Positions 1-12,185 of a stretch of 64,000 nucleotides of DNA are shown piece by piece. Below the pieces are notes generated by a model. It was given only the letters and a program-made list of their open reading frames with translations, searched no databases and was not told where the DNA came from. The stretch is from Polyodon spathula (taxonomy: Eukaryota > Chordata > Actinopteri > Acipenseriformes > Polyodontidae). Location of the stretch: contig NC_054565.1 in the NCBI RefSeq assembly GCF_017654505.1, positions 6,193,270 through 6,257,269 on the forward strand, written 5' to 3'. Numbering within the stretch: position 1 is the stretch's first letter; each line of letters starts with the position of its first letter. The translations under genes and the position numbers were made by a program.

Positions 1-320
1 NNNNNNNNNNNNNNNNNNNNNNNNNNNNNNNNNNNNNNNNNNNNNNNNNNNNNNNNNNNNNNNNNNNNNNNNNNNNNNNNNNNNNNNNNNNNNNNNNNNN
101 NNNNNNNNNNNNNNNNNNNNNNNNNNNNNNNNNNNNNNNNNNNNNNNNNNNNNNNNNNNNNNNNNNNNNNNNNNNNNNNNNNNNNNNNNNNNNNNNNNNN
201 NNNNNNNNNNNNNNNNNNNNNNNNNNNNNNNNNNNNNNNNNNNNNNNNNNNNNNNNNNNNNNNNNNNNNNNNNNNNNNNNNNNNNNNNNNNNNNNNNNNN
301 NNNNNNNNNNNNNNNNNNNN
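1..320. other. assembly gap (N run, cut by window edge)
   Basis: All bases are N. This is probably the right part of a scaffolding gap like the complete 500-N gap further along. Nothing can be said about its content. Confidence 0.95.
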
Positions 321-1303
321 CAAAACCTGGAGCGGTGAAAAGCGACCGCAGATTCCCAATGCCCCCCCCCCCAACCCCAACACCTCTTCCCAATTGCTCT
401 TTCAAATGAACGGCCCCCCAGGAGTGAGAGTGGAAGGAAAACAACTCTCTGAGCGCCTTAGATCATGGCTGGGTCTTTTTGAAATCAGTCTCTTCCATTA
501 AAAATGTTAAATATACCTCTGAAGCCCAGTTCCAACTGTTCAGTTTTGATGAAATATTCAGGAGCACGCAGCCGTGTGAAGCCACGTTTGTTTTCTAAGT
601 ATCGATGTCTGAGAACACAGCTCTCCACATAGATGTATAGGCATAAGTAAATGTATAACCCCCTCATTATTTGCACAGCCCCCCAATTTACACCAAAAAT
701 TCAAGGGTACAGTAGTAGAATGATGATGAGCTTAAATCCAGAATACTCAAAACACACTCTTCACCACATGACTCGTTATGCACCCGGATTTGAGTTGAAT
801 ATCCTGTGAATTATTCCACTCCTCTTTCGTTCACTAGTCTTTGCGTGCCCTCTGTTTATGTATCCCTGGTCAAGACGTTCCCAAGTAGCTCTGTGACTAA
901 TTCAAGATATTCTCGGCTGCAGACTTTATAAACAGATCCACCCACCTTCCATCCACCTTTGTTTTCGTGTGTCTCTCTGGCAGCTATATAGAGTACATTG
1001 TCATGGCAATGCACTGGACTGCGTTACAAGACATTATTAATAGGTGCTTTGATCAGGGAAACCGAACAGAACCTTTTAGAATGCTAACTATAACACGCTA
1101 ATAAGCACAGTTACAAATGCGGCACATTACTGTTTCTAGAGAAACTGCTTCTTATATACTGGGGAAAGGGAACGGCATTCTTAGAGGTGTTAAGCATGGC
1201 TGGTAGCTTGCTGCTGCAGAGCAGTTGTAGTGGACTGAATTGCTTTTCAAAGTCTGGATTCTTTCCACTAATGTTGCTTGTACAACACACAGCTCTTGTA
1301 CAC
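321..1303. other. non-coding stretch, no gene recognised
   Basis: First bases of the left contig. It opens with a C-rich run (about 361-372). I see no credible exon, RNA gene or complete transposon. If rims3 reads leftward from its exon at 10 kb, this lies in a large rims3 intron. Confidence 0.5.
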
Positions 1304-1360
1304 TGTTTATTATTTGTTTATTTTGCAGACACCTTTATCCAAGGCTACTTATAAAGACTA
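1304..1360 (-). mobile_element. 3' tail fragment of a fish LINE/SINE
   Basis: Read on the minus strand, this has the pattern of an AAGTAGCCTTGGATAAAGG-type block followed by GTGTCTGCAAAATAAA. That is the familiar 'taagt-gcctggataagagcgtctgctaaa' tail seen at the 3' end of many fish LINE/SINE copies. A second copy with (AAT)n lies at 35.4-35.55 kb on the plus strand. Only the tail is recognisable and no reverse transcriptase remains. Confidence 0.45.
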
Positions 1361-1633
1361 CCCAATCAAAAACACTACTGTGGAATGTGTATAAGCAATA
1401 ACACACTAGAGGGCGTGGGTTTTACTGCTCTGCTGTGTCTCCAACCACCTTCCGCTTCAGCTGAAGAAGGGCTTTTGTCTGAAACGCCCTGAAATAAGAT
1501 TTTTGAATCGTTTAAATCTTTTGTATAAAAAAAAAAAAAAGATTGTTTTTCATTTTTGTGCAATCAATAAAAAATGTAAACAGTTATATAAATCCTCCCA
1601 AACATATAAAAACAGAGATCATATAAAAGATCA

Positions 1634-1684
1634 GATCTCTCTCTCAGTCTCTTTATCTCTCTTTCCCTCTCTCTCTCTCTCTGT
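1634..1684. repeat. CT-rich simple repeat
   Basis: Imperfect (CT)n tract. It gives the adjacent spurious reading frame its Ser/Leu bias. Confidence 0.8.
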
Positions 1685-1802
1685 GCCTTTCAGCTCTCGT
1701 GTCCAGAAATATCTCCGTTATTAAAATTCCTCTCACAGCGCAGCGCTTCCCAGAATATCTGCCAATAATTAAACGCAGTCTGGGTTGAGATCAGCGACGC
1801 CG

Positions 1803-2520
1803 GAGCCTTTCTAAAAGTAGAGGCGCCAACGTCCGTGGGTGAGGGTGTAGCCCGGGGGGGTGAGAATGAGGGTGGGCATGGGGGTGAGGGTGTAGCCCGG
1901 GGGGGTGAGAATGAGGGTGGGCATGGGGGTGAGGGTGTAGCCCGGGGGGGTGAGAATGAGGGTGGGCATGGGGGTGAGGGTGTAGCCCGGGGGGGTGAGA
2001 ATGAGGGTGGGCATGGGGGTGAGGGTGTAGCCCGGGGGGGTGAGAATGAGGGTGGGCATGGGGGTGAGGGTGTAGCCCGGGGGGGTGAGAATGAGGGTGG
2101 GCATGGGGGTGAGGGTGTAGCCCGGGGGGGTGAGAATGAGGGTGGGCATGGGGGTGAGGGTGTAGCCCGGGGGGGTGAGAATGAGGGTGGGCATGGGGGT
2201 GAGGGTGTAGCCCGGGGGGGTGAGAATGAGGGTGGGCATGGGGGTGAGGGTGTAGCCCGGGGGGGTGAGAATGAGGGTGGGCATGGGGGTGAGGGTGTAG
2301 CCCGGGGGGGTGAGAATGAGGGTGGGCATGGGGGTGAGGGTGTAGCCCGGGGGGGTGAGAATGAGGGTGGGCATGGGGGTGAGGGTGTAGCCCGGGGGGG
2401 TGAGAATGAGGGTGGGCATGGGGGTGAGGGTGTAGCCCGGGGGGGTGAGAATGAGGGTGGGCATGGGGGTGAGGGTGTAGCCCTTCATTTCGAACACACA
2501 TCTCATGAAGTAAAAGTATA
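1803..2520 (+). repeat. 45-bp G-rich minisatellite inside a dispersed repeat
   Basis: About 14 nearly identical 45-bp units (array roughly 1838-2482), each with several runs of three to seven G on the plus strand and an embedded GTAGCCC. The left flank (1803-1837) and right flank (2486-2520) match two nearby segments at about 7776-7905. The array therefore seems to have grown within a copy of that dispersed sequence. Because 45 is divisible by 3, three frames stay open across it. Those frames are repeat artefacts, not proteins. The G-runs make G-quadruplex formation plausible. Confidence 0.9.
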
Positions 2521-3437
2521 CAAAACTACGCAGAGTATAACCAAAACTAAACCTTGTGTGCTATACCAGCATCTTTGTTTTCCCCAGTCAAAATGGCTCT
2601 TCGCTAAAGACTCTTTAGCAAGCCTGTGTTACACGGCACTTAAAACGCAGCCTTGTAGTCAAAGCACACTGTACTCGAGTGATTCCAAGACCACTGTGAG
2701 AATGACAGCCTCATAAAATAAGAAAGGGACATTAAAGAATAAGAGATGTCACTTGAAGCTTCTTCCCATTTAATATCTGAAATATATGATATCAGATTCA
2801 AGGTTTTCCAATGCACTGACAATGCGAAGGGTTTAGCCCCCACACACTGCATTGCCATGCACCCTCCTTGCAGAACTCCCTGTCTAGGGCTGCCACAGAC
2901 CCCCTTCCAGAAACTGCACCTTGCAAGTCTTTCCATTGCTGGGCAGCTCTTGCTAACAGCTTTGAGAAACTCTTCACATGATGTCTGCCCCGTGCCAGAA
3001 AGAAAGAACTGAGAAAGACTTAAAGGAGTGCTCACCAAAGGTTCTAAAATGGAATTCTTCTAGACTTATTTAATTCAGGATCTGCAGCAGCTCTGTGCAT
3101 CAAAACAAAATCAGCCCGGTTCTTCCTGGTATCCAATCAGTCACATGGTCTAGACAGCAGGAAAGGATTGGGTACCAGGAAGCAGTGGCAGCTCCTACAA
3201 CTTCATCTGTCTTTGAAAGATCTTCAATACAAGCAGAGAATCAAAAGCTTTTCAACAGAAGGAAAGGGAGATCAGAGATACTGCTGATAATGCTGATAAT
3301 AAACTGGGTTTGAAAACACTGGTTAGCCCTCTAATTGTCACCTATTAGAGCACTTTGGTATACTGTCGAGCGGGCTGCAAAAACAGGCTGTTCCCTTCCA
3401 GTTTAACCTCAGGTTTCAACAGCATCTTTCTTCATTG

Positions 3438-3451
3438 GTTGCCATGGCAAT
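3438..3451. promoter_or_regulatory. RFX X-box-like motif
   Basis: GTTGCCATGGCAAT fits the two half-sites of an X-box (GTNRCC near RGYAAC). It is a motif match only, and binding is not shown. Confidence 0.4.
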
Positions 3452-4829
3452 TTCTTCTGCAATGCAGCAGGACCCCTACGGACGGTATCCCATTTTTTTT
3501 TCTCCTATAAACTTGTCAGAGCTGAAAGCAAGCTGCATGCTGCTGAACACCAGACACTCACTCTAAATGCTGTAAGACAGAGTCACACTTATGCTTTTGT
3601 TATCAAGCAACATGTCAAACTGAAGCAACACTGCGGCTTGAGCTGTGATGAACAGAATTGACAGCAAATCAATGCAGTGCGCTGTGTAAACAAGTACTCT
3701 CACAAAGCAGCAAAGCACAGGTTTCACTGACAGCTGCGTTCATACTGACTGATATCAAATAAAATACCGACAGTCCTGAGAAAATGGGGTTTAATAATTA
3801 ACACTGTCCTGCCACTCTTTAATATTGGCATCTAGTAGCCAATTCAGGGGGTCTGCCAGACAGCACAGCGTGCCATGCATACCGAATGTAAATCATACAC
3901 ATATCAGAGTGGTATGCTGATGGTTTGTCTATGGTCATGCTAAATATGCACAGTACTTCAGTAACTATACATGGTTACTGTAACGATCAAGGCATCGATG
4001 TTACAGAGTGCTAGTTTACAGAGAATGGTATTTTAAAAAAGAAACTGCACACCTCTATTGGAGAATACATTACAGACATCACACCTGTGTATAATTGCGG
4101 AATGTTTGCAGCTTGACCCTCAATGCTTCATCACTCTCAGGTGACACCTGAAAGCAGGGAGAGGCAGCAGAGACAGGACACTGACAGTCATGGAGACTAA
4201 CTGGAGGATCAATAACAAGGTGTATCTATCTGTCTGTTATCCTGAGGCTTGGCAGGAGACGGGCTAGGGTTCTAGGTCTCCGCTATGTAAAAGCTGCACT
4301 TGAATTCTTGCTCTGCTGCTCGTCTGAGCTCTGTCCTGTTCCTGCTACCATGCTTTACTGCACTTTGCTGTATTTTTACAATGAAGTGCTGCCGTAAACG
4401 TTTGTCCAAGGCAGAGCACAGTTGTTTTAACGTGCATGTTTAAATACCTATCGGTTCAGTGCTCCCAGTGCCTGAGATCTGACTGGGTTTCTGGGAGTTA
4501 TTCAGGGAGTTGTTGCAAATAGTTAAAGAACATGAGCCGGAATGGCCTGGCTGGATGACAGGGGAGGAAGCCTGATCTACGGGAGAAAGCGAGCGCAAGG
4601 GTTTTTCAGGCATCAGTGCCACTCACACAAATCCCAATGCACACCAGGGTGTAAAACACTGTGATCCAAAAGTCTTTTTCTTTCGTTTTTGCAGGCTGCG
4701 TTTTTATATCTTGGTGCCTGGGGCTGGGCTGCTAAACGGGGCCGATCGCTCCTACATCACGCCTGCTCTTTCTCTTGTGTGTTTTGCCGCCTTCCTGTTC
4801 TTTCTTTCTATTTTATGTTTTGTTCCTTG

Positions 4830-4843
4830 GTTGCTATGGAAAC
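4830..4843. promoter_or_regulatory. RFX X-box-like motif
   Basis: GTTGCTATGGAAAC is a close match to the palindromic X-box consensus. It is one of five such matches in the window. Confidence 0.4.
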
Positions 4844-5404
4844 CTTGCCTTTGCCAACCACTTTGAGCCCCCCACTCCAGTGCGCATGCCAGTCCCTGGC
4901 AGCCAGGGAAACAGAACAACACGCTGCTGCCTTCTCCCTTCTCTCTGAACAAAAGGTCAAAGAAATATGCTCATGCCCATTAACAGAATAATTTTAATAA
5001 AACTATATTTATCTGCAAATCAGTAGTACAGGAGGAATGGAACAGCAAAGGACTGGCCTGCCAGCTTGTTTTCTGGTGTGTTTCCTAGCTGTGAAATTAC
5101 ACACAGGTTTTAGTGTTCTAAATAATCACCCGTTGAATTCTTTCCCAGTTCACACTCGCTCCTGTAAACATGCCTTCATGACTCACGTCACACTTATTCA
5201 GAGTGACCCCCAATCCAAATAAATTCAGCCAGGACAGACACTTGCTTGAAAATAGCCACTAATTTATATCCTGTGTCTTTCTGTATCGTGTGCATTTATG
5301 TGCAGTGCCCAGTGATTTTAAAACCTTGCTTGGCACTCCTGTACGAAATCTCTTCATAAAATAAAAACATTCTCAGCTAAGGCAGTAGGGCTAATCACTT
5401 GTAC

Positions 5405-5765
5405 ATCAAAGGGGGTTGAAGCACTGACAGGCTGGGGTCAAGGCCGGTTAGCAGAAGGAACAGCAGAGAGAGGAGGAAAATTGCAGTTCAGTGCTTTACA
5501 CACACTTTTACTAATGATTTCAACAAACAAGTCAAAAATCCCAGCTCTCACAATGCCATGAAGCACACCCTGCTGCTCCCAGTCCTTTCCCTAAGCTCAA
5601 CCCAGACTCTGGCTCCTCTTATAAACCATGTGGCCAGGGCTGATTGACAGTCACTCAAGCAATCAGCTGTCAACACCTGGCCACACTCTGCACTTGGATT
5701 TGGCAGGGATGGGATTTTAACCCAATACCTTAGCCCTGCTTCACAGGCTCACAGTCAGTTTAATC
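5405..5765 (-). mobile_element. possible solo LTR (weak)
   Basis: Read on the minus strand, this roughly 360-bp block begins near TGTGAGCCTGTGAAGCAGGG, carries a TATAAGAGG box about a third of the way along, and ends near ...GATGTACA. That is the general shape of an LTR (TG...CA with an internal promoter). I could not find a clean target-site duplication or a partner LTR, so it could equally be another dispersed repeat. Confidence 0.25.
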
Positions 5766-8700
5766 CAATAAAAAAGGATCAGAGATAATGCTGTTTCGGA
5801 TTTAAAAACCATGCTACAGAGAAGCCCTTATTACATTTACATTTTTAATGGAGGTGACAAGAACTTTATACAAATACTTTTTTTTTTTTTTTTAAAGCGC
5901 TTTTAATTGGCTAGAGCAGTGATGGCAAGATTCTATCAAGCATAGCAACTGTAACCAAGGACATCTCAGCTCCCTGCAGGGAGACAGATTACCTCAGCCT
6001 GACCTGTCCTTGTCTAATTTGGAAAGAGATGCACTAAAAATCTCTGTGCCTTAAGAAAAAGGGGAGGCTAACGAGTCATAAAAAAAACCTGTATTTTATT
6101 AATTTAATGCCGTCAGTTTCCAGTCCTTATTTTTCTGATTTCCAGTCTAAAAGAAGAGGTCTCTGATCTTGAAAGACAGAGCGTTCTAAAAAAGGAAAGC
6201 TGTTTCCATAGTATAAGCTGTTATTATTATTAGATTCCTCACCTTGTTGTGACATTTTTCAATTTTTCAAAGGACCAACAGAGCATTTTTATGTTCTATG
6301 AGTCTTTGAATTCTTTTAATGTTTCCTTATTGTTTCAGTTTTTGACTTGATACACAGGTTTCAAAAAATTGTTTTTATATATTTAAAAAAAAAAGTCCTC
6401 AAAGGCTTGATGTTTACTGTATCAAGTCCAGAAAATGTCATTACATTTACTGATTTTTTAAAAATAATTTTGGAAATGAATTTAACCAGCAGTACTTGAA
6501 ACAAACTTTGTAAATATTTTTTTTTTTTAAATGACAAGACTTCTAAAACCCCAGCTGGTCAGTGATAGGAGTTAACAGGGTCTTGCTTGAAGAAGTGTAA
6601 CACTGCACCCCAGAGGGTTTAGTTATTCTGACACAACTTCACCTGTGCCTTATTCATCATTCCTTTGAAATATCTCAGTCCAAGCCTCTCACATACTGTA
6701 CTGGCTGGGGTGTGCTGTTACAAAGAGCTTTACAATACATCAGCAGTCACAGGAACAGAAACTGATGCGTGGAGGGGGCTCACACAATGGAGCCACTGCT
6801 AACTGCGACACATAAGGATAATTGCAGAGCAGTTAGAGAAAATTGCAATGCGGTGTGAGACAAAATGTGTCCCTGATAAAGGGCAACACTCCCCCCTAAA
6901 GAAGATAAATATAACCTGCTACTCAATAGGAGAGACAGCACAGGCTTAATTAGCCTGCTGTTTCAGGGCTGAAGAGAAGGCTGTCTGGCAGGAAGCAGTG
7001 GACAGGACCCGGGATTGATCTCCACTCTTATCAGGCCTGCGCGAGGGAATCATGTCACATTACTGCCTTTGGGATTGAAGTCATAGCTTGCTGGTTCTTT
7101 GGCGTTCGATGCACTTCCACTACAGTGTTTCTGGGGAAGGTCTCAAAACAACAGCGATCTGCCAACTGGACTGCTGGCTCCGTTACAGAGCTCTATGACT
7201 TCCGTGGCCACAGAGCAAGATGAGAGGATCCTGGTTGGGCTGAAGGAATTTGAAAATTAGCTAACAGACATGGATGTAACACCATCCAGATGGCAGGGCT
7301 CCTCTCTGAGGTAGCCATGCAGAAATCTCCAAATCAACTGGGTATTGCACAGATTGAGATTGTCCTGAATTTCCTGATTGAATCGGGAGAGGGGGTTGCG
7401 TGCTCATTCAAGTAATCTCTGAAACTAGGCCCTGTCACATGAAGCACAGGTGGTGAGGGTAAGCTAACTGCATCAGGAGCCAGGCAGCCTGCCCTTGTCT
7501 CCCTCTTCATTTGTTGCTCACCTAGTTTTCTTTCCAAAAGAGAGCAGCCAGTTTTATCCGTGATTCATTTTTCTAAGAACTGCCAGTGCTTTCAGCAGGT
7601 CTATTATAGGTAGTAAAGTGATCTTAGAACACGTTACATACCAAACAGAGATGAGCAGCTGCAATTCTGAGGATGCCACTCTGGGATTAATGGAATATTA
7701 ACAAAACAAGTTATGAAAACAAGACCCTCATGCATATAACACACCATTCATAACACACACCCTTCAACAAGCCAGAGCCTTTCTGAAAGTGGGGGGCCAA
7801 CGTCCGGGGGTGCGGGGGTAGCAACGGTTTTCAGGGATAAATTAAAATATTATTTTGAGAAGGCACTTTAATTTCAAACAAACATCTCACAAAGTAATAC
7901 TATAAAAATAAATAACCATATCATATGTGCAGACGTATTCTTCATGTAAAACAAAAGACAAGAAAAAAAGACTGCAAACTAGATTGAGGGGGTGATGTCT
8001 TCTCCAGACAAGAGCAATCAACCAAACGGAGTCTTTTCCCAATACCTTTATAATAAAAAGCAGCATTGACATGTTATGAAAAAACCTAACAAGGTCACCC
8101 TACCCTGGAGTGTTGCACTGCTCTTGAAGCATTTGACTCAGCTCTTCAGACACAAACACAACTGGCTGTTACAGTCAGAGGCACATCCTATTAGTAGACT
8201 GCAATACACACATTTTGACAATGCCACTTGTGTATACAGCCTTTCTGTACAATATGGCATGAACTGCATGTTTTCAGATCTTTCCAAAAAAAAAAAAAAA
8301 ACAACGCTGTGCCTCACTGGCAACACAAAAGTTCCATAAAACTTGTGAAATCCGTGATAACCATGAAAAAAAAATACAGCCTTAGTCATGGATGATCACA
8401 GATATGTTTTCAGCTGTCGAAGGCACTAAAAGCCGCGCCAGCAGCATTAGACATTGGGATAGTAAGGTAGATTCTTATACAACATATTTACTGCAATTTA
8501 AGTCACACTTTTCTGACTGAAACTCAAATTTGGGGGGAGAGACTTGGATTCGGGGGGTGACTGATTCAGGGTTTTTCAGTTGCATTTGCGCATGTCAATT
8601 TTTCTGCCGCACTTGAATGAGTGCTACTGTACACAGTAATGCCCACTGCAGTGATTACTGTTGCTACACTACTGACATGTATTAACACAGCAAACTTCAC

Positions 8701-9966
8701 ACACATTTTATGATGCTGCTTTTAAAATAAAAGGCATCTTATTTGCTGAGAAAAAGGGAAAGCGCGTAGCAGAATGTGAATTCGTGGGCGTCTGAGACGT
8801 GTGTCAGAAGACGGAGACGCAGTCAAAAGGCTATTTTTTGCCTGCCCACGTGACAGATTAAATAAAGGAGTAGAATAAAACTGACTGAAATAAAGAATAA
8901 AAATAAAATAAAATAAAATAAAAATGTTCTTTTTTATTAGAGTTAAATACGACTTGCATTCAGAGATTTGGGGGTGCGACTCAGAGGAGACTTAAATTTG
9001 AGTACACATGGTAACTGAACATTTTACAAGCACCTTTTTTCCACTGTGCCCATGTTTCTTTTGTCTGTTTTTAGGAAGAAAATCTAGTTTGTTTACAAAC
9101 TATTCTTCACTGTTTGTTGCGAATGAAACCATCAACAGTCTAAAACATAAAAAAAAATTGAAATGAAAAAACATTCTGTAAATAACAGAACAGAGCCCTG
9201 TATTGCCTACTATGGGATTGTGACATTGCAGAGTTTAAATTACTAAAGCTTATGAACCTGCGTTGTGGTGTGCCATGGTGCAAGCACATCAAAGTATATT
9301 ACATTACAGTCCATTACTGATATTATCTCCGTATGGAAAGGAAAATTCAACAACAACAAAATGATTTATTCAGGAAAACAAAAGGTTTTATGGTCATAAA
9401 CGCAGAACCACTGACTATAAATAGCACAGGCAGAGTTGCATAGGGTGATAATGCTGCCTTGTAAGGCTGCTGGTTTGCTGCGTTTTATAAGCCCTCGTTT
9501 CTTTAAGACTTCACAGCACTGTCGCTGTCCATGGTCCTGAATGCATTTCCGTGGAGTCTGCTAGCAGTTAACTGTTCATAGAGTTTCTATTGGGTTGCTA
9601 TTTGCTGTTTTATTCAGTCTTTACAGTGTTTTATTAGAAAATGAATCATTTTTATAATGCACTGCTTGATATGCTCAATGAACTCATGTTACTGCTGCTC
9701 GTTGTTAAATCATATTTGCTTCATCATACAGAGACGTGTATTCAAACACTTACAGTAACACTGCTAATAATTTATAATGCAAATATAGACAGCATCTCGT
9801 ACAAAACAACGTCATAATACTTGTCATTAAGGTATGATGAAGACCAAGAAGAAGTTTTCATTGTGCTAACCAGGGTCTCTGTAACCAGCTCTTGTTGTTT
9901 CACCCCCTCTTCAGCAGGTAAACCAGGTGATTCCCAGCTGCAGCTCTTGTACACAACAATCCTTAC
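5766..9966. other. non-coding stretch, rims3 intron by inference
   Basis: AT-rich with several poly-A and poly-T runs. The only structure I recognise is the dispersed sequence at 7776-7905 related to the flanks of the 45-bp minisatellite, and a short segment at about 8344-8386 that resembles 48,556-48,594. No further rims3 exon was found, so the next coding exon must lie left of the window. Confidence 0.5.
7776..7905 (+). repeat. dispersed repeat copy without minisatellite expansion
   Basis: AGAGCCTTTCTGAAAGTGG, then GCCAACGTCCGGGGG, then TTCAAACAAACATCTCACAA matches the left and right flanks of the 45-bp array at 1803-2520. Here the two parts are only about 60 bp apart. It appears to be an unexpanded copy of the same element. 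Confidence 0.6.
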
Positions 9967-10224
9967 CGGCCTGGTTGAGCTGCAGAGTGCTCTTGCTCCA
10001 CTGGGACAGCCCCACGATGGCTACCATCTTGGCGCCCAGGCTGGAGCGCCTCTTCTTATTGGTGGAGATGCCAGCCACGTCGGGCGGGCCCCCGCTGCTC
10101 TTCTCCATGCTGTACATCTCCCCGCTGATACTGGAGCTGCGCATGACACTGCGCGCCTCCGCTGCGGACAGCGCCGCGCTGCTCCTCATCTCCCCGTTAA
10201 ACATCTGGGACTGCGAAGAGGGAC
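9967..10224 (-). CDS. rims3: rims3 first coding exon (regulating synaptic membrane exocytosis 3), partial gene
   Basis: Encodes the N-terminus of a RIM3-type active-zone protein. RIM family proteins organise presynaptic vesicle release and calcium channels; RIM3 is a short form that ends in a single C2 domain. The ATG is at 10,204 and gives MFNGEMRSS, later RSSSISGEM, then KKRRSSLGAKMVAIVGLSQW and SKSTLQL. The last two blocks are nearly identical to human RIMS3 as I remember it, which also begins MFNGE. The acceptor is CCTGGCAG|GTCC (exon start 10,224) and the donor GCCG|GTAAGG (exon end 9,967), leaving 79 codons plus one base. The 20 bases before the ATG are open in frame (see the upstream candidate exon at 19.2 kb). 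The C2-domain exons are not in the window. RIMS4 is unlikely because its N-terminus differs. Confidence 0.9.
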
Positions 10225-10270
10225 CTGCCAGGACAGAGAAGCAGGATAGGGTTAGGAGCGGGGGATTGCA

Positions 10271-10340
<70 letters not shown>
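10271..10340. repeat. (TTTC)n microsatellite
   Basis: Seventy bases of pure TTTC. On the rims3 sense strand it is a (GAAA)n purine tract ending about 46 bp upstream of the exon's 3' splice site. Length changes here could alter splicing. Confidence 0.95.
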
Positions 10341-11425
10341 GGCATTAAATAATTGTGCACAGTTATCATAGTTTTATTATTCAGTACTTTTTCGAAGTCA
10401 CTAAGAGGCTCCAAGCTTTCTATCATAGACCCCTACAGACCTTACGGGATTGCAGGTGATTATAATCCAGTAAACTGTTGCTTGTATACAAATTCTACAA
10501 AGGTGTGTACAGCACAAGATGACTCTCCGTTTGTAATATCAACATGTACAGCATATAGTTAGGGTTAGTTACACTAACATATAATCTGCAAGAATTTTAT
10601 TATCTAGAATTACTGAACTATGAGACCCATTCACTTTATGGACTGTTTTCTGTAATGTTTTGATAAGGACTGTTTTCAGAGAGGGTTAAAAATTTATACA
10701 GGTTTTGAACCTAAGAGAATTTCATTAAATGCTCAGTTCTTAAAGATTATTCTTTAAAACTGTCCTTAAAGTTTAGTGATGAGAGCACGAGATATCGCAA
10801 TTTTATTTATTTCAAATCTGGGTCATTCAATGTTAGCTGAATATTTTACAGATCCTTGTTTAGATTTAGATTACATCAGGTATTAATCATTATTATTGTA
10901 ATATTATTCCTCAGATATTACAAAATACCAGTCTCTCTAATGTGGATTAAAAGGATCTTGAAATATATGAATTCATAATTACATAATTACCCTTGGATGT
11001 TTAGAAGCGATGCATCTCTTAGATCTAATGCTTTGTGGAAGGTTTCTTTCTGCATATGATTATCTACTCCCTCCAAGATCTCTTTAGATTGGAGGGCTCT
11101 TGTAAATTGTTGAGATTGTGCAGCGTGTCAAACTTTGTATCATTCAGTACATTGAACAGCTAGCTGCAACATAGCTAACAGCAATGCAAGCTTACAGTAA
11201 GCACAGGGCAAATAGTGACATGTATGAACCCATACACATTGCTAATCTATTGCAGTACCATGGGGAAAGGTCAGCACCAGCATGCTTCCAAACCAGCAAC
11301 ATGATGCAACATGCAGGACCAGGCAGCTTCCAAAATGAAAAGCGCTCATTAGCACTGCAGTTTCTAAAGAGTTCTAATTGATATATTAATAATGAATCTA
11401 CCCCGATCACATTGTGGTAATTAAT
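10341..11425. other. non-coding stretch
   Basis: AT-rich DNA. I see no exon or known repeat. Confidence 0.4.
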
Positions 11426-11426
11426 T

Positions 11427-11747
11427 TCTCAACTGCATTTTTATACCAGGGCTGAGCTACGATCCTTTTAATAGAAGCAGGTACCCTCTCCACTGCATTT
11501 TTATACCAGGGCTGAGCTACGATCCTTTTAATAGAAGCAGGTACCCTCTCCACTGCATTTTTATACCAGGGCTGAGCTACGATCCTTTTAATAGAAGCAG
11601 AGCTACTTTTAATAGAAGCAGGTACTCTCTCCACTGCATTTTTATACCAGGGCTCTCCAGCAGGTACCCTCTCCACTGCATTTTTATACCAGGGCTGAGC
11701 TACGATCCTTTTAATAGAAGCACGTACCCTCTCCACTGCATTTTTTA
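11427..11747 (+). repeat. 60-bp minisatellite, about five imperfect copies
   Basis: The unit includes ACTGCATTTTTATACCAGGG, GCTGAGCTACGATCC and TTTTAATAGAAGCAGGTACC. Three copies are regular; later ones carry internal deletions and partial duplications around 11,600-11,670. The open minus-strand frame across it is a by-product of the 60-bp period. Confidence 0.9.
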
Positions 11748-11949
11748 TACCCTCTCAAATACGTTTTTGAAACACCTTGCACAGCTCTCTCAGTCACAAG
11801 ACTGTTCTCTCTCCCATAGGGGAAGAGGGACTCAATGAAAGTCATTTTCCGATTTAAATATGTGGCACTCTTTCTCAGCTTTAAATGACTGTCACAAACA
11901 TGACTATTAAGAATCATAAAGAACTTGCATGACATATATTCTTCTAATG

Positions 11950-12185
11950 AGGTAATTAGATATGTAACCATGTAATAACATGGTAATGACTGGGTAACTA
12001 CCAATGGTTCCTCCTCTTCCGTCTCACTTATGGAATATCTATGTAATGTCATGAAAATGGCCTTAGCCACGGCATGTCTATATAATAACATCAACCAACA
12101 CAATATGTGTAATAAGACGGTAGTTACAATGTAATAGCATGGGCTGTCAGTAAATACATGGTTATTACAATGTTATTACCCGGCC
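11950..12185. repeat. palindrome-rich dispersed repeat (weak)
   Basis: Segments such as TAACCATGTAATAACATGG at the left and ATACATGGTTATTACAATG at the right are near inverted copies of each other. This resembles small non-autonomous elements common in fish genomes. Termini and target duplication could not be fixed. Confidence 0.3.

Larger units (their letters stand above)
2521..5400. other. non-coding stretch, rims3 intron by inference
   Basis: I find no exon with credible splice sites or protein similarity. Two 14-bp palindromic motifs of RFX X-box type occur at 3438-3451 and 4830-4843. The frame on the minus strand at 2640-3038 has no recognised similarity. Confidence 0.45.

Noticed and set aside
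1791..2716. Open frames of 231-293 residues across the G-rich array, on both strands
   Set aside because: They exist only because the 45-bp unit is a multiple of 3. The peptides are perfect 15-residue repeats with no exon signals.
2640..3038. 132-residue minus-strand frame with several Cys
   Set aside because: No similarity that I know, no splice-site or promoter context, and the plus strand is also partly open. Probably chance.
5405..5765. Endogenous retrovirus
   Set aside because: Only a weak LTR-like block is seen. There is no second LTR, primer-binding site or gag/pol/env-like frame nearby.
9821..10352. Two plus-strand frames of 141-142 residues over the rims3 exon
   Set aside because: Antisense shadows of the GC-rich rims3 coding exon, ending in the TTTC repeat.
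11407..11736. 109-residue frame with repeated QPWYKNAVERVPASIK
   Set aside because: By-product of the 60-bp minisatellite.
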